Shown one piece after another: positions 6,075 to 14,489 of a stretch of 64,000 nucleotides of DNA. The DNA lies in the NCBI GenBank assembly GCA_900540475.1, contig UQGG01000001.1, forward strand, positions 62,001 to 126,000, written 5' to 3'. Under the pieces are notes generated by a model, which made no database searches, was not told where the DNA came from, and saw only the letters and a program-made list of their open reading frames with translations. Each line of letters opens with the position of its first letter. The stretch's first letter is position 1. This DNA comes from an uncultured Robinsoniella sp. GTDB taxonomy: Bacteria > Bacillota > Clostridia > Lachnospirales > Lachnospiraceae. A program made the translations under genes and the position numbers.

Positions 6075-8456
6075 TTACAGCCATTTATTTAAAATATTCA
6101 TAATTTGCGGTATGTCAAGGGGCTTAGCCAGATGATAATTCATACCGGATTGTAATGCCATGTCTACGTCTCTTGCAAATGCATTTGCAGTCATGGCGAT
6201 AATGGGTATCGTTTTTGCATCTGTGTGGGACAGTGCCCGGATGCTCCTGGTTGTTTCGTAACCGTTCATTACCGGCATCTGTATATCCATAAAGATCAGG
6301 TTATAATATCCGGGTATAGAATTCTGAAACTTGTCCAATGCTTCTCTTCCATTTACTGCCGGTTCCACCTCAATGCCGGTGCTGCCAAGTATTTCCATTG
6401 CAATTTCACGGTTCAGTTCATTGTCTTCTGCCAAAAGAATGCGTTTCCCAGGGAAAAATTCGCTTCCGATGGAAGTGGCAGAGATTTTCTCTTCTATTTT
6501 ATCTTTTTGGACAAATTTTTTCAACATATAAATCAGGCGGGACTTAAATAACGGCTTTAAAATAAAACCGTCAACGCCGGCACTGAGTGCCTGTGACTCG
6601 TATTCCGACCAGTCGTAGGCAGATAATAATATAATGGTGACGTCCGGACCTGCTATTTTGCGGATACGCCTTGCAGTTTCGATTCCGTTTATCCCAGGCA
6701 TATTCAGATCCAGGATAATTGCAAAATAACTTTCTTTTCGCAATTGAAGCTCTTGGGTTTTTACGACCGCTTCCTCACCGGATAAGACCCATTCACTGTT
6801 CAGCCCGATTTCGTTCAGACAGCTGCAGGTGGTTTCACATACGATCTGGTCATCATCTACAACCAGCACTGGCAGGTCATTCAGATCCTGGATGGTGTCA
6901 CAGTTTTCAGATTCTTTATATTGCAGATGAATTTTCACGGTGAACCTTGAACCTTTGCCGTAGGTACTATCTACCTGAATATCGCCATCCATCATATGGA
7001 CAATATTTTTGCTGATTGCCATACCAAGCCCGGTTCCCTGTATTTCCCGGATGGCCTGATCATCTGCCCGCTCAAAGGGTTCAAAGATTCGATCTGTAAA
7101 TTCAGGTTTCATACCGATTCCGTTATCTTCAAAAATAAATTCATAACAGCCATAATTTTTAATCTGAGATGGCAGTTCTCTAATCTCTAATAAAAGATGC
7201 CCTTTCTGGGGGGTATATTTTATTGCATTGGAGAGAAGATTCATCAATAACTGTTGGATTCTCTGGGTGTCACAGATAACATCCTCATGCCGGATGGAAT
7301 ACAGATGAACATCCAGGATGTGTTCTTTTGCTGCAATATCCGATTGCACCATTGCCATTAGATTTTGCAGCAAATCGCTTAAGTTGGCTTCCTCTTCCGC
7401 AAGCACAATTCGCCCGCTTTCAATCTTGGACATATCCAGTACTTCGTTAATCAGACTTAACAGCAGCTTTGAGGAAAGGGTAATCTTACCCAGGCAGTCT
7501 AAAATGCGTTCTTTTTCATCTATATGTGCACCTGCAATCGCCGTCATACCGATGATGGCATTCATTGGCGTTCTGATATCGTGGCTCATACGGGATAAAA
7601 ATTCAGATTTTGCCTGATTTGCTGCATTTGCGGCATGCAATGCGTCCTGCAGCAGCGCTTTCTGCCGCTTTTCTTCCCGGATCTCGGTGATATCTGTTCT
7701 TGTTAAAAGCAGAATGTTTTTTTCTTTATCAAAAAAGCTGAAACGTAGCTTTTTATCTCTCAGCTGATCATTTTCCCACATCTTAGCATAGAGGATATAT
7801 TCACCGTCTTCTCTTACATTTTTTAATACATTTTCAAGCTGCATACAGTTGTTCAGCCGTATGCCTTCATCCGGCGTGCAGAACTGCGTATTATAAGCCA
7901 TCATTTCTAAGGTATAATCATTGCGGGCGGCGGGAGGAAGCGGCGTACCGGAAGTCTCATTAGAGGAATACATCACGTAAGAATTATCATCTGCTTCCAG
8001 GTAAATGACATAATCATATTCGGACTGGACCGCCGTTTCGATAATGGCGGATCTTTTTTTATCGCTTATATTTCTGAAGCACATCACAATATTTTTATTA
8101 GCCGATTCCTCATTGGAAATTACCGTACAGAAGATCTCGTACCATTCCACACCCAGAGGTTCTCCTAAGATTCGTATTTCAAAGCTGCAGTTTTTTTTAC
8201 CGCTTTCTATAAGGTCATTCAAAACATCCAAAGACATATACTGTTTCCAGACCTTATGGTCGGGTTCACAGATATAATTAGACAGGAAGAACGAAAACAG
8301 TTCGTCATATGGAAGGATCTGGTTTGTACGGTCCGACAGAACTTTTTCACTCCAGATATATACTTGCTCGGTAACTAAATTAATCTCCCAGACAGCTTCC
8401 ATGAAACTGCCGATACCCATAATAATACCTTTAGCATAAAAATCTACAGGGTGCAT
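6075..8456 (-). CDS. Hybrid sensor histidine kinase with two receiver domains
   Basis: 793 residues. About 1-265 is a PAS-like sensory part with no transmembrane segment, so sensing is probably cytosolic. HisKA has phospho-acceptor H292 (SHDIRTPMNAIIG). The HATPase domain spans about 395-510, with N410, DNGIGM and GTGLGM boxes. Receiver 1 (about 528-650) has D583 (LDLNMPGINGIE); receiver 2 (about 671-793) has D724 (MDIQMPVMNGYE). All catalytic residues look intact. There is no HPt domain and no DNA-binding output here, so a separate phosphotransfer partner, or signalling through the receivers, is expected. The start has AAGGAG 6 bases upstream. It precedes the RNase J gene by 33 bases. The ligand is unknown. 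Confidence 0.93.
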   Translation of the reverse strand: MHPVDFYAKGIIMGIGSFMEAVWEINLVTEQVYIWSEKVLSDRTNQILPYDELFSFFLSNYICEPDHKVWKQYMSLDVLNDLIESGKKNCSFEIRILGEPLGVEWYEIFCTVISNEESANKNIVMCFRNISDKKRSAIIETAVQSEYDYVIYLEADDNSYVMYSSNETSGTPLPPAARNDYTLEMMAYNTQFCTPDEGIRLNNCMQLENVLKNVREDGEYILYAKMWENDQLRDKKLRFSFFDKEKNILLLTRTDITEIREEKRQKALLQDALHAANAANQAKSEFLSRMSHDIRTPMNAIIGMTAIAGAHIDEKERILDCLGKITLSSKLLLSLINEVLDMSKIESGRIVLAEEEANLSDLLQNLMAMVQSDIAAKEHILDVHLYSIRHEDVICDTQRIQQLLMNLLSNAIKYTPQKGHLLLEIRELPSQIKNYGCYEFIFEDNGIGMKPEFTDRIFEPFERADDQAIREIQGTGLGMAISKNIVHMMDGDIQVDSTYGKGSRFTVKIHLQYKESENCDTIQDLNDLPVLVVDDDQIVCETTCSCLNEIGLNSEWVLSGEEAVVKTQELQLRKESYFAIILDLNMPGINGIETARRIRKIAGPDVTIILLSAYDWSEYESQALSAGVDGFILKPLFKSRLIYMLKKFVQKDKIEEKISATSIGSEFFPGKRILLAEDNELNREIAMEILGSTGIEVEPAVNGREALDKFQNSIPGYYNLIFMDIQMPVMNGYETTRSIRALSHTDAKTIPIIAMTANAFARDVDMALQSGMNYHLAKPLDIPQIMNILNKWL

Positions 8457-8491
8457 TTCAATCTCCTTGTCTTATTAAAATGTAAAAGGAA

Positions 8492-8530
8492 GCCCGAAGT
8501 TTACGTAATATTGTTATGTAAACTTCGGGC
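8492..8530 (-). terminator. Terminator after dtd
   Basis: A perfect 13-bp stem: GCCCGAAGTTTAC at 8492-8504 and GTAAACTTCGGGC at 8518-8530, with a 13-base loop. On the minus strand it is followed by TTCCTTTTAC. It lies 18 bases after the dtd stop and separates that operon from the kinase gene. Confidence 0.75.
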
Positions 8531-8548
8531 ACTCCTACAGCTTTGAAG

Positions 8549-8986
8549 TCAGGATTCTAAGATGATCGTAAATGGTCCATCATTACATAACTCAACTTTC
8601 ATGTCAGCTCCAAAACTTCCTTTTTGGACATTTGGAACCTGCTTTTTACATTCTGCAATGATGTATTCATACAACTCTTCTGCCATCTTCGGTTCTCCGG
8701 CTTCTATGAAACTCGGGCGGTTGCCCTTCTTACAGTTTGCGTATAGCGTAAATTGTGAAATCAGCAGCAGGCTTCCACCCACATCCTTTAAAGACAGATT
8801 GGTTTTGCCGTTTGCATCTTCAAAAATGCGAAGTCCCGTCATTTTCTTTACCAGTGCATCCGCTGTTTCCAGGCTGTCTGTCTGGCTGATGCCAATTAGG
8901 ACGAGGAAACCTTTTTGGATGGATCCTATGACTTGGGAATCAACTTTTACGCAGGCATCTGTTACTCTTTGAATTACAAATTTCAT
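8549..8986 (-). CDS. dtd: D-aminoacyl-tRNA deacylase
   Basis: 145 residues beginning MKFVIQRV, the usual start and size of the Dtd family. It hydrolyses D-amino acids mischarged on tRNA. Family signatures are SLLLISQFTLYA and the C-terminal NDGPFTI (the GP motif of the active site). The frame is open a further 17 codons to a TTG at 9037, but that would overlap the upstream gene and has no ribosome site, so the ATG at 8986 is used; an AAAGGG lies about 11 bases before it. It overlaps no other gene and follows the cytidylate-kinase-like gene by 22 bases. Confidence 0.93.
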   Translation of the reverse strand: MKFVIQRVTDACVKVDSQVIGSIQKGFLVLIGISQTDSLETADALVKKMTGLRIFEDANGKTNLSLKDVGGSLLLISQFTLYANCKKGNRPSFIEAGEPKMAEELYEYIIAECKKQVPNVQKGSFGADMKVELCNDGPFTIILES

Positions 8987-9008
8987 CTTACGTGGTGCCC
9001 TTTCTGGT

Positions 9009-9638
9009 TTAAGCTCTGCTTTCTTTGATTTTGACAAAGCTTAAAAGCTCTTCAACGGTGCCGTCAATACCAAGAAAACCACTGTCTATGAAAAGATGAT
9101 AACCCGTTGCTTCTCCCCACTTTTTACTGGAGAAGTAATTGTAATAGCTGGCACGTTTTTTATCTGTTTTGATAATCATATCTTTTGCTTTTGCATTTGT
9201 CAGATCATATTTTTTAGCAATTCGATTCATTTTTTGTTCCATACTTGCATGAATAAAGACGTTGATACAATCCGGGAAATCCGCTAATGCATAGTCTGCG
9301 CAACGGCCGACGATTACACATGGACCTTCTTTGGCGATATCTTTAATAGCATTGAACTGTGCCAAAAATACTTTGTGGTTAATTGGCATATCTGAGAATG
9401 CTGCTGATGAATATCCCATGGAATAAGTATCCATAACCAGTGAATATAAGAAACTGTTCGTTGGTTTCTCATCATGATTTTCAAATAATTCCTGACAGAT
9501 GCCGCTGTCTTTCGCTGCTCTGTCCAGAAGTTCCTTATCATAGCACTTGATGCCTAAGGAGTCTGCCAGCTTCATACCAATTTCTTTACCGCCACTTCCA
9601 AATTCTCTTCCGATTGTTATAATTGATTTACAAGCCAT
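9009..9638 (-). CDS. Cytidylate kinase-like family protein
   Basis: About 209 residues with a P-loop-like GREFGSGGKEIG at the N-terminus, as in the AAA/cytidylate kinase-like proteins found beside unrelated genes in Firmicutes. A nucleoside monophosphate kinase activity is plausible, but genuine CMP kinase is usually a different paralogue. VIVGRCADYAL and NRIAKKYDLT are further family marks. The ATG at 9638 is preferred over the GTG at 9647 because AGGA lies about 10 bases upstream. A possible -10 (TATAAT, minus strand) is at 9676-9681. It is followed by dtd. Confidence 0.85.
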   Translation of the reverse strand: MACKSIITIGREFGSGGKEIGMKLADSLGIKCYDKELLDRAAKDSGICQELFENHDEKPTNSFLYSLVMDTYSMGYSSAAFSDMPINHKVFLAQFNAIKDIAKEGPCVIVGRCADYALADFPDCINVFIHASMEQKMNRIAKKYDLTNAKAKDMIIKTDKKRASYYNYFSSKKWGEATGYHLFIDSGFLGIDGTVEELLSFVKIKESRA

Positions 9639-9718
9639 ACAAAACACATCCTTTCTACCTTTGCTTTATGTCTCTATTATAAAACAATTTTGGCACAATG
9701 TATACTAATTTCACTTAA

Positions 9719-10630
9719 CTAATCCAATTTTTTCAGTAAATTTATAAAATACTCCGGCAGAGGCGCGGAAAATTCCATATAACAGTTTTTTCTGGGATGT
9801 ATAAATCCCAGAACCATGGCATGCAGCGTCTGGCCTTCCAGGCGGTAAGGAGACTTTGCAGGGCCGTAGACATCGTCCCCTAAAATCGGATGTCCGATAC
9901 TTTTCATATGGACACGAATCTGATGGGTACGTCCGGTTTCCAGCTGGCATTCTATATACGTGAAATTGGAAAAGCGCTGGCACACATGGTAATGGGTGAG
10001 GGCTGCTTTGCCGTTTTTATAGTTTACCGCCATCTTCTTTCGGTCTGTAGGGTGCCTGCCGATGGGGGTATCCACTACACCGTCATCTTCTTTTAGGACA
10101 CCATGAACGATTGCCCGGTATTTCCGTTTAATGGAATGTTCTTTTAACTGTTCGGCAATATGATTGTGCGTAAAATCATTTTTGCATACCAGCAGCGAAC
10201 CGGTGGTGTTCATATCAATCCGGTGCACAATACCAGGGCGCATAACGCCGTTGATTCCGGATAATTCATCACGACAGTGGTACATCAGGGCATTGACCAG
10301 GGTTTGGCTGTAATGTCCTGCACTGGGATGTACGACCATGCCTTTTGGCTTATTTACCACAATGAGGTCTTCGTCTTCATATAATATGTCCAAAGGAATA
10401 TCTTCCGGCTGGATATTTACTTCTTCCGGTTCCGGTACAGAGACGCTGATTACATCCCCTGAACCCACCTTATAATTGGCTTTCACTGCTTTTTCATTCA
10501 CGATGACATCTTCAGATTTCAAAAGCTTCTGAAGATAAGAGCGTGACATTTCTTCCATATGATCCGACAGGTATTTGTCAATCCGTACCCCGTTATCTTC
10601 TGCAGATACGGTAAAATGTATGGCTTCCAT
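9719..10630 (-). CDS. RluA-family 23S rRNA/tRNA pseudouridine synthase
   Basis: 303 residues. An N-terminal S4 RNA-binding domain (about 13-70: RIDKYLSDHMEEMSRSYLQK) is followed by the catalytic domain, with Asp139 in GIVHRIDMNTTG; the family usually has HRLD, here Ile replaces Leu. The length and the HPSAGH and HQIRVHM motifs match RluD-like enzymes. It converts specific uridines in RNA to pseudouridine; the exact target cannot be assigned. The stop of lspA abuts its ATG (TAG-ATG), and the GAGGAG ribosome site lies inside lspA. It is the last gene of the ylm/sepF cluster. Confidence 0.93.
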   Translation of the reverse strand: MEAIHFTVSAEDNGVRIDKYLSDHMEEMSRSYLQKLLKSEDVIVNEKAVKANYKVGSGDVISVSVPEPEEVNIQPEDIPLDILYEDEDLIVVNKPKGMVVHPSAGHYSQTLVNALMYHCRDELSGINGVMRPGIVHRIDMNTTGSLLVCKNDFTHNHIAEQLKEHSIKRKYRAIVHGVLKEDDGVVDTPIGRHPTDRKKMAVNYKNGKAALTHYHVCQRFSNFTYIECQLETGRTHQIRVHMKSIGHPILGDDVYGPAKSPYRLEGQTLHAMVLGFIHPRKNCYMEFSAPLPEYFINLLKKLD

Positions 10631-11167
10631 CTAGTTCTCCTCTTTTGATTCGGTTTTCTGCCGGAGGGCCAGACAGGCAAAGTCTTCTTCTTTGTAGTAG
10701 AAAAAGATCAGGATGATCAGCAGAATCAGGGAGACAACCACATAGCAGTCCGCTACATTAAAGATCGGGAAGTCAATGAGGGAAAAGTAGAAAAAGTCAA
10801 CTACAAATCCATTCATAACACGATCGATCATATTTCCAACTGCACCTGCTCCAAGGAGGACAGCGGTAATGCGCAGCCACAAATAATGCTTATTGACTGG
10901 GAATTTCTGAAAACAGTAGCCGATAAAAGCTAAAATAATCACAGCCATTATCAGAAACAGCCATCTCTGGTTTTGAAACATGCCAAATGCAGCTCCCCGG
11001 TTCTCCAGATACTGCAGTTCAAAGACACCTGGAATCAGTACGATGGGATCCTGTCCGGCAAGATTGGATACAGCCAGAGATTTGGTGAATTGATCCAACA
11101 CCAATAATAAAGCGAATGCGATAATGCCCACTACCCAGCATATTAATTTTTTGTTATTTTTATTCAT
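10631..11167 (-). CDS. lspA: Signal peptidase II (prolipoprotein signal peptidase)
   Basis: 178 residues with four hydrophobic segments (about 9-26, 68-86, 98-115, 140-158). The family catalytic aspartates are D115 in GNMIDR and D140 in FNVADC; ENRGAAFGMF is the other conserved motif. It cleaves lipoprotein signal peptides in the membrane; a lipobox substrate (YerB-like) is encoded later in the window. The second ATG (11167) is chosen because GAGG lies 6 bases upstream, while the ATG at 11173 touches it. It overlaps the end of aroB by 8 bases, suggesting coupled translation. Confidence 0.95.
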   Translation of the reverse strand: MNKNNKKLICWVVGIIAFALLLVLDQFTKSLAVSNLAGQDPIVLIPGVFELQYLENRGAAFGMFQNQRWLFLIMAVIILAFIGYCFQKFPVNKHYLWLRITAVLLGAGAVGNMIDRVMNGFVVDFFYFSLIDFPIFNVADCYVVVSLILLIILIFFYYKEEDFACLALRQKTESKEEN

Positions 11168-12284
11168 TTTCATCCTCTATTTCTGCATTTAAAAAGTCTA
11201 CAGCAGCAATTATTTCTTCATCGGTTACTGTTTTGTCAATATAGGCTTTGCCAATTCCTTTTAATAAAATAAACTTGATCTGCCCTGCTTCCATCTTTTT
11301 ATCCAGTTTTGTTGCTTTCAGAATTTCATGGGAATCCAGACCGGAAAAAGATACCGGAAGATCAAATCCCACATTCATATCCCGGATTTCAAAAAATTCT
11401 TCGGTACTGAGCAGATCCCGCCTCCAGGAGATATGAGCAGCCGCAACATAACCCAGGGCTACGCACTGACCATGGAGCAATTCGAAATTTTTCAGCTTTT
11501 CAATGGCATGTCCGATGGTATGTCCGAAGTTTAACAGTGCACGGTCCCCTTTTTCATAGGGATCCTGTTCTACCACCTGGCGTTTGATCTTACAGCTGAT
11601 TTCTACCATATCCTGAAGTATCTGGCTGTCCCGTTCGGTAATCTCGCTCATCCGTTCTATGACCCATTCGTAATATCCGGCATCTTTGATTAAGCCGTGT
11701 TTTAGAATTTCACCCATTCCGCAGTAGAACTGTTCATCCGGCAGAGTTTTCAGTGCAGACATATTCATGTATACCATTTTTGGCTGATGGAAAGCGCCTA
11801 CCATATTTTTATAACGGTCAAAATCCACTCCGGTTTTACCGCCGATACTGCTGTCTACCTGAGCTAAAAGTGAAGTGGGAACCTGAATAAAGGATATACC
11901 CCGCAGATAGGTAGCTGCTGCGTATCCGGTGAGATCGCCCACTACGCCGCCGCCTAAAGCAACCAGCATATCTTTCCGGTCAAAATGTTCTAAGATAAGA
12001 TGTTCATATAAATTCCGAACGGTGTCCAGCGTCTTATTTTCTTCCCCAGCCGGAAAGGTAAAGACCGTAACGGAAGCGCACACTTTTTCCAGTACGGAGG
12101 TAACGGCAGCGGCGTAAAGCCCGCCAACATTGGAATCCGTTACAATACAGAGTTTCCTGGTTTGAACATCCAGTTCCGTTAAATAAGTTCCTAGTTTTTC
12201 AAAGTCATGTTCAAAGTGTATCTGATAAATCTCTTTTCCTTCTTTATGTACCGGAAGGCTTTTATGTTCTGCTGTATATTTCAT
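11160..12284 (-). CDS. aroB: 3-dehydroquinate synthase
   Basis: 374 residues, typical AroB size. NAD-binding GGGVVGDLTGYAAATYLRG and metal/substrate motifs GGKTGVD and FGHTIGHAIE are present. It converts DAHP to 3-dehydroquinate, the second shikimate step. The frame is open upstream to 12362, but MKYTAEHK at 12284 is preferred: TAGGAG lies 8 bases before it and the longer form would overlap ylmH. Its place between ylmH and lspA makes it an odd metabolic member of a cell-division cluster; no other shikimate gene is in the window. Confidence 0.95.
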   Translation of the reverse strand: MKYTAEHKSLPVHKEGKEIYQIHFEHDFEKLGTYLTELDVQTRKLCIVTDSNVGGLYAAAVTSVLEKVCASVTVFTFPAGEENKTLDTVRNLYEHLILEHFDRKDMLVALGGGVVGDLTGYAAATYLRGISFIQVPTSLLAQVDSSIGGKTGVDFDRYKNMVGAFHQPKMVYMNMSALKTLPDEQFYCGMGEILKHGLIKDAGYYEWVIERMSEITERDSQILQDMVEISCKIKRQVVEQDPYEKGDRALLNFGHTIGHAIEKLKNFELLHGQCVALGYVAAAHISWRRDLLSTEEFFEIRDMNVGFDLPVSFSGLDSHEILKATKLDKKMEAGQIKFILLKGIGKAYIDKTVTDEEIIAAVDFLNAEIEDENE

Positions 12285-12297
12285 AAGATGGTTTCTC

Positions 12298-13071
12298 CTA
12301 AATATATTTTTCGATTTCAACAAAGGTTCGCCCTTTTTTTGACTGTGACAGTTCGCTGGCATACCGGAAGCGGCCGTATCCTCTGGCTGATATCAAGTCG
12401 CCCTCTTTTAAAGTATAGCCATTGGAGGTAATCATTTTACCATTTACAAAGATTTTTCCGGCTTCGATTAAAGATACCAGACTGCTTCTGGAGGTTTTAA
12501 ATGCAAGAGCCAGAAGGGCGTCTAAACGAATGGAAGCTACCGACCCCTTTATAATTTCTGTTTTTGGACTGTAATCAAATTCTGAAAAGGGAACTGGCTT
12601 ACAGGATATAACCGTATGCTTAATACGGGTCAGTTCTTTGCATATAAATTCAGACATTCCTTTACAACAAAAAAGATAGGCAGACTGTTCCGTCACCAGA
12701 ATGTCTCCTATTTTACTTCGCTCTATTCCAAGATTCAATATGGCTCCTAAATAATCCCGGTGATTCAGCACATCCGCAAATTTCTGGTTTAACGGTGCGA
12801 TCTGCAGGCATGAAATCGGGAAATGATCCGGTATTTCGTCCTCCGGACACAAAGAAAAAGCATCAGGAATAAAGGCTGCCATCTGACGCTCTGCGAGTTC
12901 ATAACCACCAAAAGTTTTCCAGTTGATATAGGAAAACTTTTGGATAGAGCTATGAAAAATATTCAGTTCATTCAGATTCATAAAATCACTGTACAGCGTG
13001 ATACCTTTCGATAAAGCCCGGTCAGCCAGATCAACCAGCCGCTTTTGAAATAATTCTTCTTCTTTATTCAT
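12298..13071 (-). CDS. ylmH: YlmH-type S4-domain RNA-binding protein
   Basis: 257 residues. The C-terminal S4 domain (about 183-245: LDALLALAFKTSRSSLVSLI, then NGKMITSNGYTLKEGD) and the N-terminal YlmH domain match the protein encoded next to sepF in many Gram-positives. Family members bind ribosomes or RNA; recent work on the family suggests a role in rescuing stalled large subunits. The gene is 8 bases downstream of sepF and 13 bases before the aroB start, so it is clearly in the same operon. Confidence 0.9.
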   Translation of the reverse strand: MNKEEELFQKRLVDLADRALSKGITLYSDFMNLNELNIFHSSIQKFSYINWKTFGGYELAERQMAAFIPDAFSLCPEDEIPDHFPISCLQIAPLNQKFADVLNHRDYLGAILNLGIERSKIGDILVTEQSAYLFCCKGMSEFICKELTRIKHTVISCKPVPFSEFDYSPKTEIIKGSVASIRLDALLALAFKTSRSSLVSLIEAGKIFVNGKMITSNGYTLKEGDLISARGYGRFRYASELSQSKKGRTFVEIEKYI

Positions 13072-13079
13072 AATGAAAC

Positions 13080-13664
13080 CTAATAATTTGTGTGAATAGA
13101 AGGTACGTCAAATGCTCCGCTTAATATTTCCTGAAAATCACCGGATACATCTACACCCGATGGGGTTATAATGAAAATGTAATTGCTGATCTTCTGCAGA
13201 TTTCCATTGATCGCATAACAGGAGCCAGAAGCAAAGTCTATGATTCTCTGGGCAATATCCAGATCTAATCCTTCCATATTTAATACTACTGTGCAGCTTG
13301 CAAGAAGTGTCTCCGTGATTTCTCTGGCATCTTCCATGCTCCTTGGTTTAATTACACATACTTCCATACCAATCCCTGTCTTTCTGGGACGCATAGGGGA
13401 TACTTTACTGCTTGTGCTTTGCTGCTGATGAACAGGTTTCACCTTCTGCGGCCCTTTATTTTGACTCTTCATTTTTGGAACCTGAGCGGACCTGTTATCA
13501 TAATCGTCATAGTCATCATAGTCTTCTTCTTCTATTTTATTAAAGAAACGCTTTTTCGGACGTTCTTCCTCATAATCGTCGATTTCATCATCTAAAAAAT
13601 CATCATCGTCGTAATCGTCGTCATTTAACTTCATTGCATTCAAGAACTTATCCAAAACACTCAT
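13080..13664 (-). CDS. sepF: Cell division protein SepF
   Basis: 194 residues. The N-terminal stretch (MSVLDKFLNAMKLND) is the membrane-binding amphipathic helix typical of SepF. It is followed by a very acidic Asp/Tyr-rich linker (about 17-58), encoded by near-repetitive GAT/GAC codons, and a conserved C-terminal domain from about 95 (VCVIKPRSMEDAREITETL). SepF polymerises and anchors FtsZ to the membrane. The acidic linker is longer and more repetitive than in Bacillus SepF. It sits between yggS and ylmH as in the classic ylm order. Confidence 0.93.
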   Translation of the reverse strand: MSVLDKFLNAMKLNDDDYDDDDFLDDEIDDYEEERPKKRFFNKIEEEDYDDYDDYDNRSAQVPKMKSQNKGPQKVKPVHQQQSTSSKVSPMRPRKTGIGMEVCVIKPRSMEDAREITETLLASCTVVLNMEGLDLDIAQRIIDFASGSCYAINGNLQKISNYIFIITPSGVDVSGDFQEILSGAFDVPSIHTNY

Positions 13665-13693
13665 TATAAATCTCCTATCTTCCTATCGTTTTA

Positions 13694-14386
13694 TCATTTC
13701 ACGTAATTTCTTTCACCAAAGATGCCTGTCCCAACGCGTACCAGAGTTGCACCTTCCTCAATGGCAATTTCGTAGTCACCAGTCATGCCCATACTCAAAT
13801 TGCACATATTAACATTATCAATGTTTTTGCTTTTTATGTCAACATATAATTTTCTTAAATTTGAAAAATATACCCTGTTTCGTTCAGCTTTTTCGACAAA
13901 AGGTGCAATCGTCATTAGACCTTCCACCCTGAGATTAGGGAGATTCGCCGCCTGGCGCACCAATTCTTCCGCTTCTTCCGGGGATACGCCAAATTTCGAC
14001 TCTTCCCTGGCAATATTTACCTCAATCAGCACAGGCATGACAAGATTCAGTTTCTCTGCCTCCTGCTGGATGGTTTGGGCCAGCCGTAAGCTGTCCACGG
14101 AATGTATCATGCAGGCTTTATCGATAATATATTTTACTTTGTTTCTCTGGAGGTGTCCAATCATATGCCATTTCAGGTTTTTTGGAAGAACTTCGTATTT
14201 ATCTTTTAACTCCTGGGGTTTATTTTCACCGAAATCAATGACTCCTTCTGCCATAATCTCTTCGATCATAGATACAGGTTTTGTTTTACTGACTGCAATC
14301 AAAGTAACTTCGCTGCTGTCCCTTCCAGCCCTTTTGCATGCGGCTTCCACCCGTTTTTGTACATCACATAAATTTTCTTTTAACAT
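13694..14386 (-). CDS. YggS-family pyridoxal 5'-phosphate-binding protein
   Basis: 230 residues, a single alanine-racemase-like TIM barrel. The PLP lysine is in TLIAVSKTKPV (about residue 33). Other family signatures are DFGENKPQELKDK, WHMIGHLQRNK, HSVDSLRLA and SMGMTGDYEIAIEEGATLVRVG. Family members bind PLP and keep B6 and amino acid pools in balance rather than acting as enzymes. GGAGGAACCGGAG precedes the ATG. The stop is 29 bases before sepF; this corresponds to ylmE of the Bacillus cluster. Confidence 0.95.
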   Translation of the reverse strand: MLKENLCDVQKRVEAACKRAGRDSSEVTLIAVSKTKPVSMIEEIMAEGVIDFGENKPQELKDKYEVLPKNLKWHMIGHLQRNKVKYIIDKACMIHSVDSLRLAQTIQQEAEKLNLVMPVLIEVNIAREESKFGVSPEEAEELVRQAANLPNLRVEGLMTIAPFVEKAERNRVYFSNLRKLYVDIKSKNIDNVNMCNLSMGMTGDYEIAIEEGATLVRVGTGIFGERNYVK

Positions 14387-14489
14387 CTCCGGTTCCTCCT
14401 GGTTCTAGAAAATATCTCTCTGTTCATACTTCTGTCAACATCATATTCTTATCTTTCATCCTTATCTTTTATAAGGACTGTCTGTTTAT

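Noticed and set aside
8986..9037. Longer N-terminus of dtd from TTG
   Set aside because: Overlaps the upstream gene and has no ribosome site; the usual Dtd begins at MKFVIQRV.
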